A stretch of DNA of 64,000 nucleotides, taken from positions 34,150,864 to 34,214,863 of the forward strand of contig NC_056762.1 in NCBI RefSeq assembly GCF_018687715.1. The letters run 5' to 3'. The notes under the pieces are model-generated. The model did no database searches and was not told the origin of the DNA. It saw only the letters and a program-made list of their open reading frames with translations. The DNA comes from Carya illinoinensis (lineage: Eukaryota > Streptophyta > Magnoliopsida > Fagales > Juglandaceae). A program made the translations under genes and the position numbers. Below, piece by piece: positions 62,587 through 64,000 of the stretch (the first letter of the stretch is position 1; every line of letters starts with the position of its first letter).

Positions 62587-63570
62587 TTATATATATATAT
62601 TCAATTAATATATTTAAATGGATAACTTGAAGATGGTTCAGGTCAACATGAAGTCGAATGTTTTCATTTTCGAAAAAGAATGCATAAAATCCAAAACCTT
62701 GATTTCCTGACGAAATATTTCTGCAGAACCCTGATTTTAAGCGGCGCAAAATCCAGTTTGGATGGAATAAATGTCTTTCGGTTATGATTTCATAGCATCT
62801 AAAATTTATCAATTATCATTTTCAAAACAGAATCAAATGATAACTTTAAATTAAAAAATAAAATAAAATAAAATACCTAAACGATAACTTTAAATTAACA
62901 AACTCATAAGACCAAATATCTTTTCTAAAATGCATTACAAGAAATCACGTGAGTTTGTTTTTTAGTTATATTACGTGAAACTTCTTTGTGAACCAATTAC
63001 TTTACTTCCCTTTCCTTTAATAGATTCATAGAATACAAGTTGTATGTTTAAAAATCAAACTTTCGACGTGGTGATTTCATAATTCTTTAATTTGAATTGA
63101 TAAACTAAATAAATTACACAAGGTATAACATCAACAAAACCTTAAAAAATATCAAAACCCAGTTTGCATAAATGAGTGACTCAGAAGAACTCACACGTTA
63201 AGAGTGAAAATTATCTAATTTCTGAGATATAGATGCCGTAGCGTTTCTTTTTGCTTGGACAAAGATTACATGCACACACTTTCTTGATTTATTCTCACTT
63301 TTGCCTTATGTAATGATAAAGACTGCTCATTGAGGACCTGTTTATCAAAATTCTAGCCCGTTAAATATCGAACTATAATATTAAAAAAATATATTGTAAA
63401 ATCGAAATATATGTTCCAAGAAACCATCCCTCACTCACCCTTTCAGCAGAAGTTTCTCCCAATATATATATTGGCTATGTTTGTTTCTATAGTCTTCTGC
63501 TCACATCCCAATAATTTTACTGCAATCAAGGTACTTACACCTCAGAGGAGAATGAATTTGACCAGCTTTT
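62366..63570. other. Intergenic region between small ORF and ABCF3
   Basis: It holds a (TC)n/(AT)n compound microsatellite at 62542-62602 and AT-rich sequence. The right part is the 3' flank of the minus-strand ABCF gene. No gene is supported. Confidence 0.5.
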
Positions 63571-63858
63571 CTATGAAGACTGCAGTATCTTCTTATAATC
63601 ATTGAAGCTGCCATGGAATGGTGAAATCTTTCCTTTGGATACCACCCATAGTTCGTCTACACTACCAGATATTAGATGCTCGTCGTGGCTAACCTGAAAT
63701 CAAGGAAAACACAATACAATTTAAGCGGTCTTATTTATGTTCCATAAATTGGGCTGTCGTGAATGGGAATCATGCAAAGCATAGGTAATGTATACCATGA
63801 GTATGCCTCCTTGAAACAAAGCAAGGCCCTGAATTAGTGCCTCCACAGCATCCAAATC
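63571..63858 (-). CDS. ABCF3: ABC transporter F family ATPase, 3' end (ABCF3/GCN3-like)
   Basis: Two minus-strand exons, 63858-63796 and 63693-63571, join in phase 0. They read DLDAVEALIQGLALFQGGIL then MVSHDEHLISGSVDELWVVS and end FNDYKKILQSS before TAG. This is the Walker B follow-on and H-loop (SHDEH) of the second ATPase domain of a soluble ABCF protein. The D-loop-linked LDLDA segment and the C-terminal HGSFNDYKK ending match plant ABCF3. Such proteins have two ATP-binding domains and no membrane segments, and act on ribosomes (GCN20/EF3-like), not in transport. All upstream exons lie beyond the right edge. Confidence 0.9.
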
Positions 63859-64000
63859 CTATACGTTGCATGAAGAAAACGAATCCTCAGTCAGTTGTTG
63901 ACATTTTCATTTGAGACAAAAGTTGCAATCAAGAATATTTCTTTTACAAGGCATCAATTAAATCAATCAGATCTAACGTCTTACATCAGAAATACAAATC

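Noticed and set aside
1..64000. tRNA genes, rRNA genes and CRISPR arrays
   Set aside because: No tRNA B-box-like arrangement, rRNA segment or regular spacer array was seen; a covariance-model scan would be needed to exclude small RNAs.

Overview
The window is nuclear DNA of a flowering plant. The genes have many short exons with GT-AG introns, the intergenic DNA is AT-rich, and LINEs, copia retrotransposons and small DNA transposons fill the gaps. The short repeats near 5.6, 26.9 and 59.6 kb (built around runs like GATGAGATGAAAGTTGAATA) resemble elements common in woody Fagales such as walnut, hickory and oak; the taxon is an inference, not a result.

Layout. 1-2.5 kb: decayed LINE (RT, zinc domain, RNase H, poly-A). 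4-5 kb: an R2R3-MYB gene (+) with a bHLH-interaction motif. 8.1-12.7 kb: a complete 12-exon METTL17/Rsm22 gene (-), a mitoribosome assembly factor. 13.1-14.6 kb: a Pack-MULE-like element carrying a CDK-like kinase fragment with its intron. 15.3-20 kb: a decayed copia element with both LTRs and a 5-bp target duplication. 20.6-21.3 kb: a non-autonomous hAT element. 22.3-24.3 kb: a complete 8-exon TIC32-like short-chain dehydrogenase (-). 24.3-31.2 kb: intergenic.

31.2-36 kb: a complete 11-exon trehalase gene (-, 624 aa). 36.2-44.3 kb: a repeat field with a small MULE-type MITE, a truncated LINE, two exon-like fragments, and a 1.74-kb foldback hAT-like element whose core is a 154-bp-arm hairpin. 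46-55 kb: a second, broken trehalase copy split by a 4.8-kb copia element in exon 1. About 1 kb of flanking DNA recurs on both sides of it (44.35-45.63 and 55.19-56.17 kb), so trehalase and its flank were tandemly duplicated as one unit. 56.2-57.3 kb: a truncated third copia element. 57.3-62.1 kb: intergenic with small repeats. 62.2 kb: a small conserved-looking ORF (-). 63.57 kb to the edge: the last two exons of an ABCF3-type ATPase gene (-).

The genes are ordinary unlinked eukaryotic genes; I see no cluster acting as one pathway. The most informative biology is the history of the trehalase duplication and the transposons dated against it, plus the Pack-MULE and the giant hairpin. I found no convincing undescribed multi-gene system.
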